The translations under genes and the position numbers were made by a program. Source: Strongyloides papillosus (Eukaryota; Nematoda; Chromadorea; Rhabditida; Strongyloididae). From it: a stretch of DNA of 64,000 bases. The DNA lies in contig SRSI01000078.1 in NCBI GenBank assembly GCA_005656395.1, positions 2,356,001 through 2,420,000 on the forward strand, written 5' to 3'. The notes under the pieces were generated by a model that saw nothing but the letters and a program-made list of their open reading frames with translations, was not told where the DNA came from and searched no databases. This document shows, in pieces, positions 24,670 to 38,203 of the stretch (positions within the stretch are counted from its first letter, which is position 1; every line of letters starts with the position of its first letter).

Positions 24670-27600
24670 CTATAAATAAAAAAGAATGTAAATTATAATA
24701 TTTAAAAGTAAGAACAATTTATGGGGGAAATTTAAATAAAAGATAAATATTTTTTATTTCACTTCTATTTATAGCATTTTTCTACATACATATAATTATT
24801 TTGGTAATTATCAAGAAAAAAAAATTTTATGCAATTATTTTAAGTTACATTTGTATTTATTTACCTATCAAAATGTGTTAAAAATTGGATTAATATAACA
24901 TATAAAAACACAAATTGTTTCCACTTTGATTGTAATAAACTTCTATTAATATTTACTTGAATTTAGGTGAAGAGAAAACAAAATTTAATTTATTGGAAAA
25001 TATAAGTAGTTATAAAAATTGTCTTTTGTTTATAAAAACTTCCAAACTAAAATATACACAAATTATTTAAACAAATTTAAAAATTTTGTCAATAAAGATT
25101 ATAAAAAGCTTACTTTAAGATTAACAAATAAATAATTATCTATCTTATTTCATTAACAATATTTATATTTTAAATAACTTTATACATATATTTTGACATG
25201 TAAAATACATGTTTATATAGTAAAAATGTTGTTTAATTGTAAGTGACAAAAAATATTACAAATGAGATGCCATTATACAGATATGTTAACATTCATTGTC
25301 ATATAAATATTAAAACAATTAAATCACTACATATTTTTCTTAGTGTCAATGAGATATCATAAATGATTATGTTTAAAAGATTATATATAAAATAATAAGA
25401 AAACTGCATTAATATAAAATGTATAAAACTATTTAACTATAAAATTGCACTTAAATATATTGTTAGTGTATAAAAAAACATCTTTAATATTATTCAATAG
25501 AAAAACTTTAATAGCATCATAATACTAATATATTTATCTTCTTTTTTAAATTAACAACAATATTATTATATTTTCATGGTTTATTTGTTAAGCTAATTTA
25601 TTTTTACATAAATATAAAAATAAATTCTAAACTTTTAGGCAAAAAAGTAAATTTTAATAAGATATTTTACAACTTTTTATGACTAGTTAATTAGAAAAAG
25701 AGTTATTACTATCAATAAAAATATAAATTTGGTATAAATCATAATATTGTAAATACTATTAAAAATAATTTGATTAATTAAATGTTTGAAGTTACAATTA
25801 AAATTATCCTATTCACATTAACCATAAATTATTCCCTGTTATTTTTTGTTTAAATAAAATTATATGCTATTGAAATCATAAATTTTTTTGAACTAATAGG
25901 AAAAATAAATGCTTAACAAGATATGTAAATATTAAAAAAATGATTTTTTTGTTATACTAGCAAAATTTGGTATTATCAATACTTAAAAAGTAAAAATACT
26001 TGTTAAAATAATTAAAATGAATAATATTTTTATAAGGAATACATGAAATTATACATTAAATTTAGATATAAAGTATTATTGTAAAGAAAAGAAAATTATA
26101 TAGTCCATACGTTTAAAGAAAAGATGATCAGAATTTTATATTTCTACAGTTCTAATAGTGATTAATGTATGTAGAATGTCATGATATCAGGAATAGTGTT
26201 TATCTGACCAATTTATTGTATATTTATACCACATAAATATAATTATAACATACAACAAGAAGATTATCTAAACATTTAAAGATGACAAACAATCGTATAT
26301 GTGTTTTATACATTAGCACAAGAAAATTGATATAGTCCTGAATTATTAAATACTATCTATCGCAAAGTCTTGGAACAAAATTAATAAAATATTTTATCAT
26401 CATTCATATGGTAACAGGGAAAAACATTTGGATGTTTCATGATAATATTAAAATATTATTGTTATGTTTTATTATTTGAGTATCTGACACCTATAACATT
26501 TCAAAGATCATAAAAATTCTTTTAAGTATTGTGTAAAAATCAAAACAGATAAAAGTTAGATAATAATCAATATCATCTTTTATTTATTTCTAATTATTTA
26601 TTTAATATCATATAAATTTAATTATTTTTTTTATTAAATATGCAAAACAATAATCATATTTTAATTAATAGAAATGTAAATAATATAAATTATTTTATTG
26701 AAAATTTAGAATTAAAAAAAAGTTTAGAAGATTATGGGTAAAATGACTAATGGAATGAATTTAATTAACGATAGGAAATAAATTATTATAATAAAAATAA
26801 TTAATTAAAATTAGTTTTGATGATAAAGGGTATAATCAACTTTACAATTATATATTTATATCTTACAAGTGTTTAGCTGTTTCCAAATTGATAATAAAAG
26901 ACTATAAAATTATGTTGACCAGAGAAATAACTTGAAAGTTAATTAAATAAGAATTATTAACAAGAATGTACCCTTTTAATAAGTGAATTAATTTTCTTCC
27001 AAAGGAAAAAGAAGTATCGTCTCTTTTACAAATTACGGGCTTCCAACAAGAACAAATTTTATTTTAAAAGACATTTTCACTACAAATAAAAATTTTTATT
27101 TAATATAGTATTGAAAAGTAAAACCAAAATTTTACGAATTATTTTTATTTTAAATAAAAGTAATTGAATGTAAGATAGAAAAGTCAAGTGATAATTATGT
27201 ATTTCTAATTATCTAAATATGCGTGTATGTGTAATAATAGATATCATTTTACTATTTTTTACTATATTTATAAAATGATAGAAAATTATAAATATTTTTA
27301 ATAACTCATCTTTACAGTAAATAATAACCTTACATTCCTCCAAACATATTTTTTTACTACAATACCAATTTTAATATGTATATATTATTGTTGATTATAA
27401 TTTATAAAGGAAGATTAAGATAGAATGTTTTAAATTAAACATGACATTGATAAGACTAAGCAAACAAAAGGACAGTTAATATGGATTTTTAAAATAAACA
27501 TATACAAGCAATATCTTAAAATAAAATATTATTATGTGAAATTATATTTTAATAAAATTATAAATATTTTTGGTTACTATAAATCTATATATATAAGTAT

Positions 27601-29824
27601 TTTGATATTTACAATTTGAAAAGGATAAAATAAATTTAATTTCGAAATTTTAAGAAACAATAGAAATACAAAAAAGGTAAATATATGTATAGCATGTATT
27701 ATTTAATAAACACGAATGTTTATTAAATATAATAACAACACAAATAAAGTATATATTTCACGATTTATCAATATTAATAAATTAATTATATATACTAATT
27801 TAATGTAGAAATCAAAATTTGAACAAAATCATTATACAAATATTTTTGAAAGAATATTTGGAAGACATTTCATTTCTCCTACATATATTTATTAATTAAA
27901 ATATATTTAGGATGATCATTTTAATTTTGTCAAAAAAATTATGCAAATTTACTGGTATTATTTCAAAAACAAAGTATAAAATTTCATAGTCTTATTACCA
28001 TAAAGGTGACTATAAATTTCATTTTTTTAAAGATAAAAATTATAACTTCCTTTATAATTTTATTTATAATAACAACCATAAGCTATAACATCATCATTAG
28101 AACATCAAAAAGACTAATTAAAGAAAATTGAAGAAAAAAGTTAACATGTATGTTAACAGACAAAGGTTATTATGTCTAGATAATTACTTTCTTACAATTT
28201 TAAATGTATATAAAAATTTTTTTTAAAAGCTAAATTATAACCACTTTTTGGGTATATCTAATGGAATAGACAAACTAACATAATTGTTATTATTGTATTG
28301 CACACGAAGCAGGAACCTTGCTATTAAATGCTATATATCTAATAGCAATTGAAAATTATAAGTATACCAAGCTCAATGGAATTCTTTTTTGAGTAAGATT
28401 TAATATTAGTTAATAGAGTGGTCAAAAAAAATAAAATATAGGATTAAGTAATGTATTTGGTGTCAAAAAAATAATCTACATAATATATTAATATTTTTGA
28501 AAAGTATTTTTATGTAGTAGATGAAGAGTAAATGGAAAGTTTATAAAATGTTGTCATAAATTATGATAACTAAATGTTATAGTTTATTTAATTTATAAAA
28601 AAATTAGTAATAATGGTTAATAAAATAAATATATTTACATTATATTATTTGTATTTTTAAAATATATATCTAAATGATATAGAAAAATTTTTTTTTAAAG
28701 TTGTATTTATTTCAATTTGTAATCAGTAAAGGTGATTAAGTGATGAGAAGTAAAACGTGTTATTATTATAAGGAGGGCTGCAAATATATATTGTTAGTGT
28801 TTATTTAAAATTAAGGGAACTTTCTATATTTCTATATTACTCTTCTATATTATTCCTTTTCTGATCAACTTAAATAAGGTATGATAAATATGTTTATGGA
28901 AATAGTGGTTGTAGTTAAGTATGGTTAATCAAATATTGTATCTTCAACAGTATTATAAATGTTATTGCTATAGTGAAAAACCAAATGAATCTATAATATA
29001 AATGACTTTGTATAAATATGTAAAGATTTGCTTTAGTTACCAAAGTTAACTCTCGTTCCAAAGTAAATGACGATACAACTTATATTTGAAAAAATATTGT
29101 ATGTTATAAAATAAAGTTTAAGTCAAAATAAGCTATTGAAAAATTAGACATATTATAATTACTAAGAAATCTAAAAATCAAATTGTAAATACATAAAAAA
29201 ATTTTTTATTTCAAAATTTAATGAAAACATTTATGAGAATCAAAAATATGAATAATAAATCAAAAAAAAACTTAAAATTAGATTAAACAAACGATATTTT
29301 AATGTCAAAATTTTTTGATGAGAAGGTTAAAACAAACATTATATTTTCTCAAAGAAAAACGATTTTACTTGACAAAATAAAAAATGAAGTATATAACAAA
29401 AATGAACTAGAATTTATAAGTGAAATGACTTGATAACAATTAATTTCCAATTTATTTATCTTTTAAAGTAGTTATTATTTAATATAACTGAAAGTTTTTT
29501 TATAAAAAAATAATTATTTTTAATATGCTTTAACAATTCAAGATAAATATTATGAAAAAAAATTGAATGGAGAATGTGAAAGTTTTTGTTAAAAATAAAT
29601 TTATAAGATTAGTTTGAAAAGTTTAAATATTATTTAATCACAATAAAATTATGTTTTTCAATAACCATTAAGATTTTTTATTTTTTTAATTATCTCTTTA
29701 CAAAATAAGTCTCTTAACTTTAAATTATTTTTTTAAAAATCTTATTAAAAGGTGAATAAAAATAACTTCATTCTATGAATGGTTTACATAATAATATTAT
29801 TAAAGCCTTTTTATCAAAACAAAC
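24670..29824. other. 5.2-kb very AT-rich stretch: probable long intron or intergenic DNA
   Basis: No coding frame, RNA gene or bounded repeat was seen in this stretch. It is flanked by a consistent acceptor (24670) and donor (29824, GAG|gtttgt) on the minus strand in compatible phase 0. It may therefore be one long intron of the Ras GEF gene, or the space between two separate genes. Confidence 0.45.
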
Positions 29825-30373
29825 CTCAAGTTGTCTTTCAGCGTTATAATTTGTCATAAGTTGGTGCAATGAAATACTTCGTTTTTTCGGTTTTGTAAAG
29901 AATTGTTGTATTGAAGATGAAGGTGAATTTTTCTTTAGGAATAAATTTTCTAATTCAGAATTTTTCCTTTGAATATCAATTGACTTTGATAACTAAAAGA
30001 ATAAATTATGAAGTTAAGTATATGCAAAATTTATGCTGGCTAATAATAATATTAAAAAAGTACAAATTAATATAAATACTCTTACATATTTATGATGATA
30101 TTCCGACTTCTTTGACTTTCTTATGTATTCTGAATCATTATTATTAATAAAATGTTTTTTTGTATCATCAACAAAGCTGTGATAGGAGAATAATTTATCT
30201 TTGGATGGAATAGAAAGATAGTTAGAAACATTACTTTGAAGCGTTAAAAAGTGCAGGTATAATAATTTTTCAATTTCATTCTCATCAAGCTTCAATTCAT
30301 TTAAAACATTGTTTTTTACTTCTTTATAACTAATCATTGCCTTATTAATACAATCCGCTGCTTCTTTATTCAT
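29825..30373 (-). CDS. Two 5' exons, probably an alternative start of the Ras GEF gene
   Basis: Exons 30373-30086 and 29992-29825 on the minus strand join in phase 0 and encode 152 residues without a stop, ending at a donor (GAG|gtttgt). The start MNKEAADCINKAMISYKEVK sits just after a splice acceptor (attttatag, 10 bases before ATG). The product is helical and charged (NNVLNELKLDENEIEKLLYL, then KKSEYHHKYLSKSIDIQRKN), like a BAR-type or coiled-coil helix, followed by a basic segment (FFTKPKKRSISLHQLMTNYN). No specific family was recognised. Because the chain has no stop and no other downstream exon is visible, I infer that it splices to 24669 and extends the Ras GEF to about 689 residues. 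A separate gene with a missed last exon is the alternative. Confidence 0.55.
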
Positions 30374-32496
30374 TTTAATTTCTATAAAATAAATTTATTA
30401 GTATGCATGGTTGTAATTTTAAAATTAATTCTATAAAAATTAACAATATTGGTGTATATCTAATAAATAATTAGAAGATTTGATATTAGAATATTGATAA
30501 TATTTCATAAAAGTTCTACCATATTTATTTATAAAACATTCTGTTAACTATTTACTATTCTAATAACAAAACAACTTTATTAAGATAATTTTTAATCACT
30601 AATGCCTTAAAATTTTATTTACATGTATATATTTTGAGATCATAAAAACACAAATTCATCACTTATATATATCTAATATTCAATTTTCTTTTTATTTGAC
30701 ATTTCAAGCACGTGCTTGTATTTAAAACAACAATACAAAATATAACTTTTATAATAAATATTTTAAATTATTATAAAAAGACCATATTGTCTTTTAATAT
30801 TTATATAAAAATGTTCGTATTAATTTTAAAAAAACATTAACTTTATTTTAAACATATATTAAATTTATTTTAATAGCTACAAAAAATTGATATAATATAA
30901 GAATTAATTGACAGGTTAACTAAAACATTTTTTCCATTATTTTTTAATAGCTTAGTTTTAAAGCAATATATTTAAATTAAAGATTAGTAAATATTTAAAT
31001 GTTTATATTTTATTTTAAATAAATGTTGCTATTAATAGGAATTTATATAATGTTAGCATATTTATGCAAAAATGTCTTTTGTAAAAGAAAATGACTCTCT
31101 GAGTTATACCATAAAATAATCAAATAAAAATAATTTTTTATTGATAAGCAATTGATATATTAGAAATATTTGTTTTTTATTTTTTAAAATAGGAACTTTT
31201 CATGTAATCTAAATATTAAGAATAAAAGAAAAAAATCAACAAACTACATTAGAAATAAATTTTTTCCATAAAATTATTTTAAATAAGGTATAATATTTCA
31301 TTGACAATTTTTCTCCTAATAAAAGATTGTCAAAATTATGTTTGAGAATTTTAAAATTATCTAGACTTATTGTATCAGATATAAATTATAAGAATTTAGT
31401 GGTATTCTATGCAATTTATATTTTCATTGACTATTTACGATTTTTAGAAATATTTTGTGACTTTAAAATATAATTTTAACATTAAATGTAAAAAATTATA
31501 TAGATATATATAAATGCATATTTGTATTTAATATTTCTAGGCTATTTTTTAGAAATTTACTGAGTTTGTTTTAAATTTTTTAAGAAAATTCATTATTTAT
31601 CTAATTTATAGGTGGTGGAAGTTTGATTTATGATTTGGACAATATATGTTGTTTTTTTATAAATATTTAGTCTTCTAGTATAGCTTAAACATTATTAATT
31701 ACTTACTGTAATATAAATATTAATATAATTAAAGCATAAATTTCCTTTACTAATTTAAATTTATCAATATCTTACTTTTATTTACAGTCTTTAAATTAGT
31801 TGATGTAGTTAGTGGAATAGTAAGTTTAATAATTCAAGCATATTTTATTAAATTAAATTGTCTTTTTTGTTTCAAAATGACTATAAAATATTTACATCTA
31901 AATGAATGTTTCAAGCTACTTGTATTTTCATGTAATTTTATTACAAACTCAAATTATTAGTCTTTCTAAATATTCTTATATATTTTAAATAGTGTATTAT
32001 CAAATTTTAACAATTTTAAACATTTAATGACATATTTTTTCAATAAACTGGTTCAAAAGAATAAAAAATAATCTCTCATAATATTTCACATTAACATGTT
32101 AATTTTGGAGTTTCTAATTTTTTATCTATACTATTTTTTAATTTAATAACATAATCATAATTCTTATATTATTATAAATGTGGAAAATTTTTAAACATTG
32201 TGTGTTTAATGGTATTTGTGATAAGCTTACATGATGAACGATGGTATTAAAACTAATTTATATATTTAATAAAAATTCAAACATTTACATATAATATATC
32301 AGTTAACAACAATGTATATATTTCCTAGTTAAATTAAAATGCAACTTTTACTACAAATTAAAAAGAAAATTAAAATTATTTTTAAATTTCTACAGTTTCT
32401 TTTACATCTTTCATATAAAAACATTTTTTAAATTACAAAAGCTTTATACAATAAAATTAACTTCTTGTAGGCAAGCTCAACAACTATAACAAAAAA
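30374..32496. other. Divergent intergenic region
   Basis: AT-rich DNA between a minus-strand start and a plus-strand start. No gene is seen. A splice acceptor (cttcttgtag) ends at 32470, just upstream of the next ATG. Confidence 0.45.
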
Positions 32497-33406
32497 ATGA
32501 GAAAAATATCAGTTCAAGAACATCTTTCGCAGGCTTGTCGCCAATTATCAACTATAATTGCACCACAAATAGCAAAAATTGGCTTTGTCCATTGTCTCCA
32601 AAAGCATCTTAACCTTGAAATAAAAATTGGAGATATAGTGACAGTAAGTTAACATGATTTTATTAAACACTTAACAATTTAAAATTTTTTTAGTATTTAC
32701 GCTCTATTGAACAATTTACTCTACATAACAATGTCTCTTCAGGGACTATAAAATTTGATATTGTGGATGAAAAAAAAAATATAGTACTTTTTGCTTTGCT
32801 TGAAGCTAATGAAATGATTTTATATGAAGATGTGAATAAGCCTATAGCTAATATATCTTTTCCTGAGAAGGAAGCAGGTATCGAAGGAATGCTTGAAGCT
32901 AAGATTCGGAATCCTCATTATAGTATGTTAAAATAAAAAAATATATATTTAATAATTAAAAATAATAAATATGTTTAGAAGTTAAAGTATTTCAAGTTGA
33001 ATCATCAAATGAGAAGCGTATATGGAAAATATTTAGTAATGCTGATAAAGAATTAAAATGTCAAATAGAAGTGAAATATTCACTTTTAAGGGGAATGCTT
33101 AAGATGTGTGGCCTTCTTTTTGAAGCCAAATGGTGGGAAATAAAAAATGATAGGAAAATAAAAGCTACAGTAAGTGATACTATCTTAAAGAGGAAATTAC
33201 TAGATATTTAATATTTTTAGATCTCTCCATGTATGTCAATTTGGAAGGAAAATACAATTCACGTTAGTTGGCATCACACAACTGACAATGAGACAAGATT
33301 GTTAGTTTTATGTTTTGCACTCATCCAAACAATTAATGAAGCATTTCCTATTTTATCAAGCATCGTCGACGAATCCAGAAGAAGGAAAAGCATAATAGGT
33401 TATTGA
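32497..33406 (+). CDS. Uncharacterised 250-residue protein
   Basis: Exons 32497-32643, 32694-32922, 32979-33169 and 33221-33406 join in all phases with 45-56-base introns. The splice pattern and frame conservation support a real gene, although no single exon frame is long. Start MRKISVQEHLSQACRQLSTI lies 26 bases after an acceptor (cttcttgtag). The N-terminal 45 residues are helical. The middle has a beta-like stretch (SGTIKFDIVDEKKNIVLFAL). The second half (KVKVFQVESSNEKRIWKIFS, then SLLRGMLKMCGLLFEAKWWE) resembles a small beta-barrel domain and ends SRRRKSIIGY. There is no signal peptide or membrane segment, so it is probably cytosolic. I do not recognise the family. Confidence 0.7.
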
Positions 33407-34136
33407 AATAAATTTAAAAATAATATTCTATTTATGAAATATAAAAGTTATATATTCAGTCAATTGTTAAAAAGAAGTACTATTTATGTATTCAGCCACA
33501 TTTTCAACATGTCTTAATGATAAAACAATTTAAACTATGTTACGAATGTGTATTATATTAATAAATTTAATAGATAAAAAGAAAGTGACAAAATGATGCA
33601 AAATTACTGGTCAGTGTCGCAGAATTTTGGATAAAAAAAGTTTCATAAAATTTTGTTGCTTAATTTGCTTATATTCATATTATATTTTTATGCAGATTTT
33701 CTCATACTCTTGTAATTGGATTGTCCAATTATATTATTTTCTTTTCTTCCATTACTTTTTGCAGATTGAATGTGGGAAGTAAAATAAATAAAATAATATT
33801 TGATTTATTGGATAATTAGGCAGGAAATTAAGTTAATTAATAGTGATACATTGTTTTGACCAAAAACAAATAAATATTTCTTTTTTAAATGAAAAAATTT
33901 AATTAAGAAATACAAAATTCTCTTTTTATTTTGAAAATAAAATAAAACATATCATTATTTCTCTAGAAATAAAAATAATTCCTTTACTTTCTTTCATAAA
34001 AAAGTTTTATATCAAATGACAAAATGACAATAAAATATATCGTTGTGATAAATTGTAGCAACTATAATTTGCAAGAAAAAATTAATAAAAATTTAATTTT
34101 TATTCCATATTTCCAAATATAAATGAAATGTATTAA
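33407..34136. other. Convergent 3' region
   Basis: AT-rich spacer between the uncharacterised gene and SAM synthetase. Nothing is recognised apart from likely 3' UTR sequence. Confidence 0.45.
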
Positions 34137-35321
34137 CTAATGTCCAAGTTTAGCTTTAAGATGTTCTGGAATGGTAAGTGTTTTACATTGTTCCCATGGG
34201 AATTGACCATGACCAAAATGACCATTTTTAGATGTTTCACGATAAATTGGTCTTCTAAGTTTAAGTTCATTCATAATACAACCAGGTCTAAGATCAAAGT
34301 TCTTTTCAACAATTTCAAGAAGTTCACTTTCATTAAGCTTTGAGGTGCCATAAGATGTAACATAGATGGATAATGGTCTAGCAACACCAATAGCGTATGA
34401 AAGTTGAACAAGGCATCTTTTAACAAGTTTGGCATTGACAAGAGATTTAGCAACCCAACGAGCTGCATATGCACCAGATCTATCAACTTTTGTTGGATCT
34501 TTTCCTGAGAATGCACCACCTCCATGAGCACCCCAACCACCATAAGTATCAACAATAATTTTTCTTCCAGTAAGTCCGGCATCACCCATTGGTCCTCCAA
34601 CAACAAATGAACCTGATGGATTTAAGTGGTAAATTGTTCTATCATCAATATATTTAGATGGAATGACAGCTTTAATAACATATTCCATTAAGTCATTTTT
34701 AATTTGTTCTTGGGATACACAATCAGAATGTTGAGTAGAGATAACAACTGTATGAACACGAAGTGGAATCAAATCTTCTTCTGTTTGTTCATATTCGATT
34801 GTAACTTGAGTTTTAGAATCTGGTCTAACCCATTTTAAAGTTCCATTGCGGCGTAATTCGTGAAGTTTAGCATTAAGATTGTGAGAAAGTTCTAATGTCA
34901 AAGGCATTTTATTTTCAGTTTCAGCTGTAGCATACCCAAACATAATACCTTGATCTCCTGCACCTATATCTTCATCAGTCTTATTAATATGGACTCCAGC
35001 TGCAATCTCAGGCGATTGTTGTTCAAGGGCTACAAGAACATTACAAGTTTTATGATCAAATCCAGATTCACAATGAGTATATCCAATATCTTTGACAACA
35101 TCACGTACCAGTCCTTGATAGTCAACCAAAGCTTTTGAAGTAATTTCTCCACAAAGCATAATCATACCTGTTTTGGTTACAGTTTCACATGCGACTTTAG
35201 CATCTGGATCTTGAGCAAGATGAGCATCAAGAACGGCATCTGAAATTTGATCACACATTTTATCAGGATGTCCTTCTGAGACGGATTCAGAAGTAAAGAG
35301 AAATTTTCCGTGAGAAACCAT
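34137..35321 (-). CDS. sams-1: S-adenosylmethionine synthetase (methionine adenosyltransferase)
   Basis: Makes S-adenosylmethionine from ATP and methionine in the cytosol. A single exon of 394 residues, the usual length. Start [20 protein letters not shown]. The methionine/ATP motif [12 protein letters not shown] is near residue 20. MAT signature 1 is [12 protein letters not shown], and signature 2, the glycine-rich loop, is [20 protein letters not shown]. Other conserved blocks are [20 protein letters not shown] and [11 protein letters not shown] near the C-terminus. No catalytic residue appears lost. A splice acceptor (ctacatttag) ends about 20 bases upstream of the ATG, so the mRNA is probably trans-spliced or has a 5' UTR intron. 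The frame is GC-richer than its surroundings, as expected for a highly expressed gene. Nematodes carry several sams paralogues; the number is not decided here. Confidence 0.97.
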   Translation of the reverse strand: MVSHGKFLFTSESVSEGHPDKMCDQISDAVLDAHLAQDPDAKVACETVTKTGMIMLCGEITSKALVDYQGLVRDVVKDIGYTHCESGFDHKTCNVLVALEQQSPEIAAGVHINKTDEDIGAGDQGIMFGYATAETENKMPLTLELSHNLNAKLHELRRNGTLKWVRPDSKTQVTIEYEQTEEDLIPLRVHTVVISTQHSDCVSQEQIKNDLMEYVIKAVIPSKYIDDRTIYHLNPSGSFVVGGPMGDAGLTGRKIIVDTYGGWGAHGGGAFSGKDPTKVDRSGAYAARWVAKSLVNAKLVKRCLVQLSYAIGVARPLSIYVTSYGTSKLNESELLEIVEKNFDLRPGCIMNELKLRRPIYRETSKNGHFGHGQFPWEQCKTLTIPEHLKAKLGH

Positions 35322-38203
35322 TTGTTAATTTTTTGGTGAACCTAAATGTAGAAAAATATATTATAATGATATGTTATTGTAATGAAAATATTAAGATTAA
35401 AATGATTAAAAATATATAGAAAACAATTCTTTTCTGTTTTAAAAATGCGATAATTTTTACCGAATTGGGAATATTAATATAAGTACAATTTGTCTTATAT
35501 ATAGATATTCTAATATTCTTATCTAGTATAGAGCAAATTTTATTGCTTCCATAAAATATTTAAGTATTAGAATATCTCCTAATGGAAAAATCCCACATAA
35601 TTTTTGTAACAAAATTTATCAGTCTTGATGGTAGAAGAATGCGATAAGGAACTTCATAAAATAATTGACTGGTACTGATTGTTATATGACTTATATATTG
35701 TCATATTTTAAAATATAACTTTATTGCTTAATTTACAACAAAGGTGTTTGGTGATTGTAGGGAGATCTACTTGATAATTTTAATAGTATTTTTTTATGTA
35801 AGTACTATCAAGGTTAGAGTAGTATTTTAATTTAATATGTTATATCAACTTTAACCCTACTGAATATATACTTGAAAGGGAAATCAATTTAATGATAAGG
35901 TTAGGATCACAGTAGAGCTAAACTAATCAAGCAAATGATAGAGATTTTATATGATTTTATTTGCACATGATTATATTTATTTGATATTTGTTTTTGATTT
36001 TAAAAACAAAAATTTTTGTACCCATCAATAATATAATATTTTTGTAAAAAATTTAAAAAAATGTAAAATTTTTTATGTGAATTAAAGTTTTGTTTATGAA
36101 AAAAGCTCATATGATTTATAAATATGACTATCTATGAAAATTAAAATAAATAAATGTTAATGTTTGTAAAGCATTTCATTACCTTTATAAAAAAAAATGC
36201 TAATAATTAATATATTTCTAAAACATTATGTAGAATTTATGGGAGGATTAAGAATAATTAAAAAACGGTATCAGACTATCAAACGATTTTTAAATTAGTA
36301 TATACAAATGTTGATACATAGAGTTAATATGATATTATGGAAATTAATAAGAATTTAAATAAAAAAATGATAAGATATTTTAAAAGATACATATTAAAAG
36401 ACTTTAATTTATCAATCTTAAAAATTATCTATATATAATGCACCTTTATCAAAAATAATTGAAAATTTATCACTTTTATTAAAAAATGTACAAAATAATA
36501 AGTTTTTAATTATTTTTACAGTTATTAAATTTATATTTTATTATTATTTAAAAATGTATACAAACACTTATTTTATTAACAATAAAGTTATATATTTTAT
36601 TAACTCATTTACAACAATTTCTTATTGAATGGTATTTAACATCAAGTCGAAAAAGATTTTCATCAATTTTTATCTTTTCATCTACTTTATTTTTTAAAGT
36701 TGACATATGATTTAATGCTAAAAAACACAAAATAACAACAATCTTATATTACCATACACAAACATAAAATTTTTAGATTGAAAAAATAATCAATGTATTG
36801 TTATATCTATCCATAAAAATATTATCAATTATAAAATTCAATTTTATGGATTTTTATTTAAAATTTCTTACAACTTATATAAAACCATACAATAAGGTTA
36901 TTTAATAAAATAATTTTCTCAAGTTACAATAATTATCTATGACATTTTTTATCTTATATAATAAAATATCTAATATATAAATTGATATCGATAAGACATT
37001 AATACTTCGAACTATTAAAACTTTTTGATTATTAATGCTTCTATGAAGAAAGGCTCATAAAGTTTTTAAAATTTTTTTATTTGATATTAATAGCTGATTA
37101 AATTAATATAATGAAAAATTGTTTCTTTATTATACCAATAATGTATTATCAATATGTTAAATTTAGTAAGTACAAGATGCAAAAAAGAAAATTGACAAAG
37201 AATATTATCTTTGTAATAATAAAGTTATTAACTATAAAATGTATTTCGTTGATTTAAAAAAAATTTCAGAATATTTATAGAAAAATACAATCTTTGCAAA
37301 AATGGTCTGTTGAATTTATTTATAATATACAGAGTACATCAAAGGTAGCTTTACAAACATTTGTATTAGTAACATGGCTCGTTCTGAATATTAAAAAATG
37401 TTTTATAGTTACTATATAGACAAAAGAATTTTACAAAAGAATTTCCGGGAATTATAGCAATATTTTAAGTTCAGATAAAGTTATGGGCTTTTTGAAAAAT
37501 AATTGAAATTTATGAATAAAAGCTGTGTAGCTTTATAAAAATAAAAACTTGAATGTTGTTATTGCTAATTGTTAGACTTTTGAAGTTATTGCCAATAATA
37601 ATCAAAATACAATTAATTAATGGCTTATTTGACAGAGCTGATCAATTGATATACCAACACTTAATTTAAATTTCTTACTTTTTTAGCTATTAAAATTTGA
37701 CTAAGATTTTCCCTGAAAAAAATTATTTCCAATCAGAAATCATCAATTTTATATTTCTAATTATAATGATTTTAAATATATTTTTGTCTATACTCATATT
37801 TTTACTTTCTTGTAGAAGGAAATAATAATTTTTAATGCTGTTGATGGTTATATAAAATTTTTAAGTGAAATAAATTTATAAATGAAAATTTTTCTGTTGT
37901 ATAAAATAATGAAGTTTCAATGAAATTTGATGATATTTTTTTATTCAAAAAATATTCAATATTCTTAGTTAGGTTATACATTTGACTAATTTTTTTTGAG
38001 TAGCTTTCATTAATTCTTATATTTAGTTTATGATAAATTAGAAGAACAAACTAATTAAAATTATTTTGAGTCTAATTAATGTTGTAAAATATAAAAGTAC
38101 TTTTTGTTGTTTAAAAAATACAAATTATATGGAAACAATGTTTTTATAAATATATACTTTTTTGATTATAAAACATTTAATCTAGATTGATTAGAGAATA
38201 ATA
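35322..38203. other. Intergenic, upstream of SAM synthetase
   Basis: AT-rich DNA without a supported gene. It should include the SAM synthetase promoter near 35.4 kb and ends at the mariner insertion. Confidence 0.45.
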
